DNA of 64,000 nt, from the NCBI RefSeq assembly GCF_011045125.1, contig NZ_JAAKZF010000026.1, positions 1 to 64,000 on the forward strand. Direction: 5' to 3'. Below, in pieces: positions 63,212-64,000 of this stretch. The notes under the pieces were generated by a model. It was not told the DNA's origin, ran no database searches, and worked only from the letters and a program-made list of their open reading frames with translations. This DNA is from Allomesorhizobium camelthorni. GTDB lineage: Bacteria; Pseudomonadota; Alphaproteobacteria; Rhizobiales; Rhizobiaceae. The position numbers were made by a program, and so were the translations under genes. The first letter of the stretch is position 1. Every line of letters begins with the position of its first letter.

Positions 63212-64000
63212 CTATTCTGCCGGACTGGGCTTTTTCTTGAATAGTCCGACCAGATTGTCCCAGAGCTCGATCTTGGCGCCCTGGCGCTTCATGATCGCGC
63301 CCTGCTGGATGATCGACAGCGTGTTGTTCCACGCCCAGTAGATGACGAGGCCCGCGGGGAACGACGCCAGCATGAAGGTGAACACCACCGGCATCCAGGT
63401 GAAGATCATCGCCTGCGTCGGGTCCGGAGGCGTCGGGTTCATGCGCATCTGCAGGAACATGGTGATGCCCATGACGAGCGGCCAGACGCCGATGAGCAGG
63501 TATTCGGGCACCGCGAAGGGCAGCAGGCCGAACAGGTTGAACAGCGATGTCGGATCGGGCGCCGCCAGATCCTGGATCCAGCCGAAGAACGGCGCGTGGC
63601 GCATCTCGATGGTGATGTAGAGCACCTTGTAGAGCGCGAAGAAGACAGGGATCTGGATCAGCACCGGCCAGCACCCGGCCAGCGGATTGATCTTCTCCGT
63701 CTTGTAGAGCTCCATCATCGCCTGCTGCTGCTTCATCTTGTCGTCCGCGTATTTCTCGCGGATCTCCAGCATCTTCGGCTGCACCTTCTTCATGTTCGCC
63801 ATCGAGGCATAGGACTTGTTGGCGAGCGGGAAGAAGACGGCCTTGACCACGACCGTGGTCGCGAGGATGGCGAAGCCGAAATTGCCGAGCAGGCGGTAGA
63901 ACCAGTCGATGAGCCAGAACATCGGCTTGGTGATGAAGTAGAACCAGCCCCAGTCGATCAGGAGCTCGAACTGGCGGATATTGCGATCCTCCTCGTAGCC
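63212..64000 (-). CDS. yidC: membrane protein insertase YidC (3' part, partial)
   Basis: The window keeps the C-terminal 262 residues of YidC/Oxa1; the frame is open to the right edge. The 5HTM core shows [40 protein letters not shown] (coiled linker), [20 protein letters not shown] with the conserved hydrophilic-groove Arg region, and the end KPSPAE. The missing part is a periplasmic P1 domain. It inserts membrane proteins with or without SecYEG. rnpA and rpmH would be expected beyond the window. Confidence 0.96.
   Translation of the reverse strand, partial: GYEEDRNIRQFELLIDWGWFYFITKPMFWLIDWFYRLLGNFGFAILATTVVVKAVFFPLANKSYASMANMKKVQPKMLEIREKYADDKMKQQQAMMELYKTEKINPLAGCWPVLIQIPVFFALYKVLYITIEMRHAPFFGWIQDLAAPDPTSLFNLFGLLPFAVPEYLLIGVWPLVMGITMFLQMRMNPTPPDPTQAMIFTWMPVVFTFMLASFPAGLVIYWAWNNTLSIIQQGAIMKRQGAKIELWDNLVGLFKKKPSPAE

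Overview
The window is a stretch of a high-GC alphaproteobacterial chromosome, most likely Hyphomicrobiales and close to Mesorhizobium/Phyllobacteriaceae. The pointers are the rhizobial-type pcaDCHGB/pcaQ and pcaR/pcaIJF modules, the core run yidC-engB-argB ... nucleotidase-dapD-dapE-truA-fmt, two DUF1127/DUF805-type small-protein neighbourhoods, and dense operons with 1- and 4-bp start/stop overlaps. I saw no tRNA, rRNA, IS element, phage gene or CRISPR array. The family assignments come from reading motifs, not from database searches.

Layout. 1-6.9 kb: a tripartite tricarboxylate transporter (tctCBA) beside an orphan iron-type periplasmic binding protein and a TctD/TctE-like two-component system. 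6.9-14 kb: housekeeping genes fmt, a GNAT acetyltransferase, truA, dapE, a small methyltransferase, DUF805 membrane proteins and dapD. 14-20.8 kb: a LOG-family protein, DUF1127, a LysR regulator, a copper module (DUF2946 plus a YcnI-PCuAC fusion), DUF817, a pyrimidine nucleotidase and a diguanylate cyclase.

20.8-54.7 kb is a large catabolic island. It starts with an IclR-controlled cluster: a Gfo/Idh/MocA dehydrogenase with a frameshift, a KstD-like flavoprotein, an NAD-epimerase with a second frameshift, and an AroE-like dehydrogenase with an altered substrate clamp. Next come two divergent operons with a branched-chain-type ABC transporter, its binding protein, two paralogous aldo/keto reductases (one fused to a RidA domain), a TIGR04076 protein and a GntR regulator. 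Then a GntR-TRAP transporter-enolase superfamily operon with a DMT exporter/importer. Last is a complete protocatechuate/3-oxoadipate pathway: pcaR, pcaIJF, quiC (3-dehydroshikimate dehydratase), pobA, pcaBGHCD and pcaQ, followed by an SMP-30 lactonase and a DMT permease. The logic is convergent: cyclic plant-type acids, 4-hydroxybenzoate and 3-dehydroshikimate can all be turned into protocatechuate and cleaved to succinyl-CoA and acetyl-CoA.

54.8-64 kb: a tiny Tat-signal protein coupled to a GMC oxidoreductase, phenylalanine hydroxylase with an Lrp regulator, argB, an ECF sigma/anti-sigma/fasciclin module, an exported MsrB, engB, a Vat-type acetyltransferase and the 3' part of yidC, which runs off the right edge. 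The island and its flanks sit between genes (argB and the nucleotidase/dapD block) that I remember as neighbours in other rhizobia, so the core cluster appears to have been opened by about 38 kb of accessory DNA.
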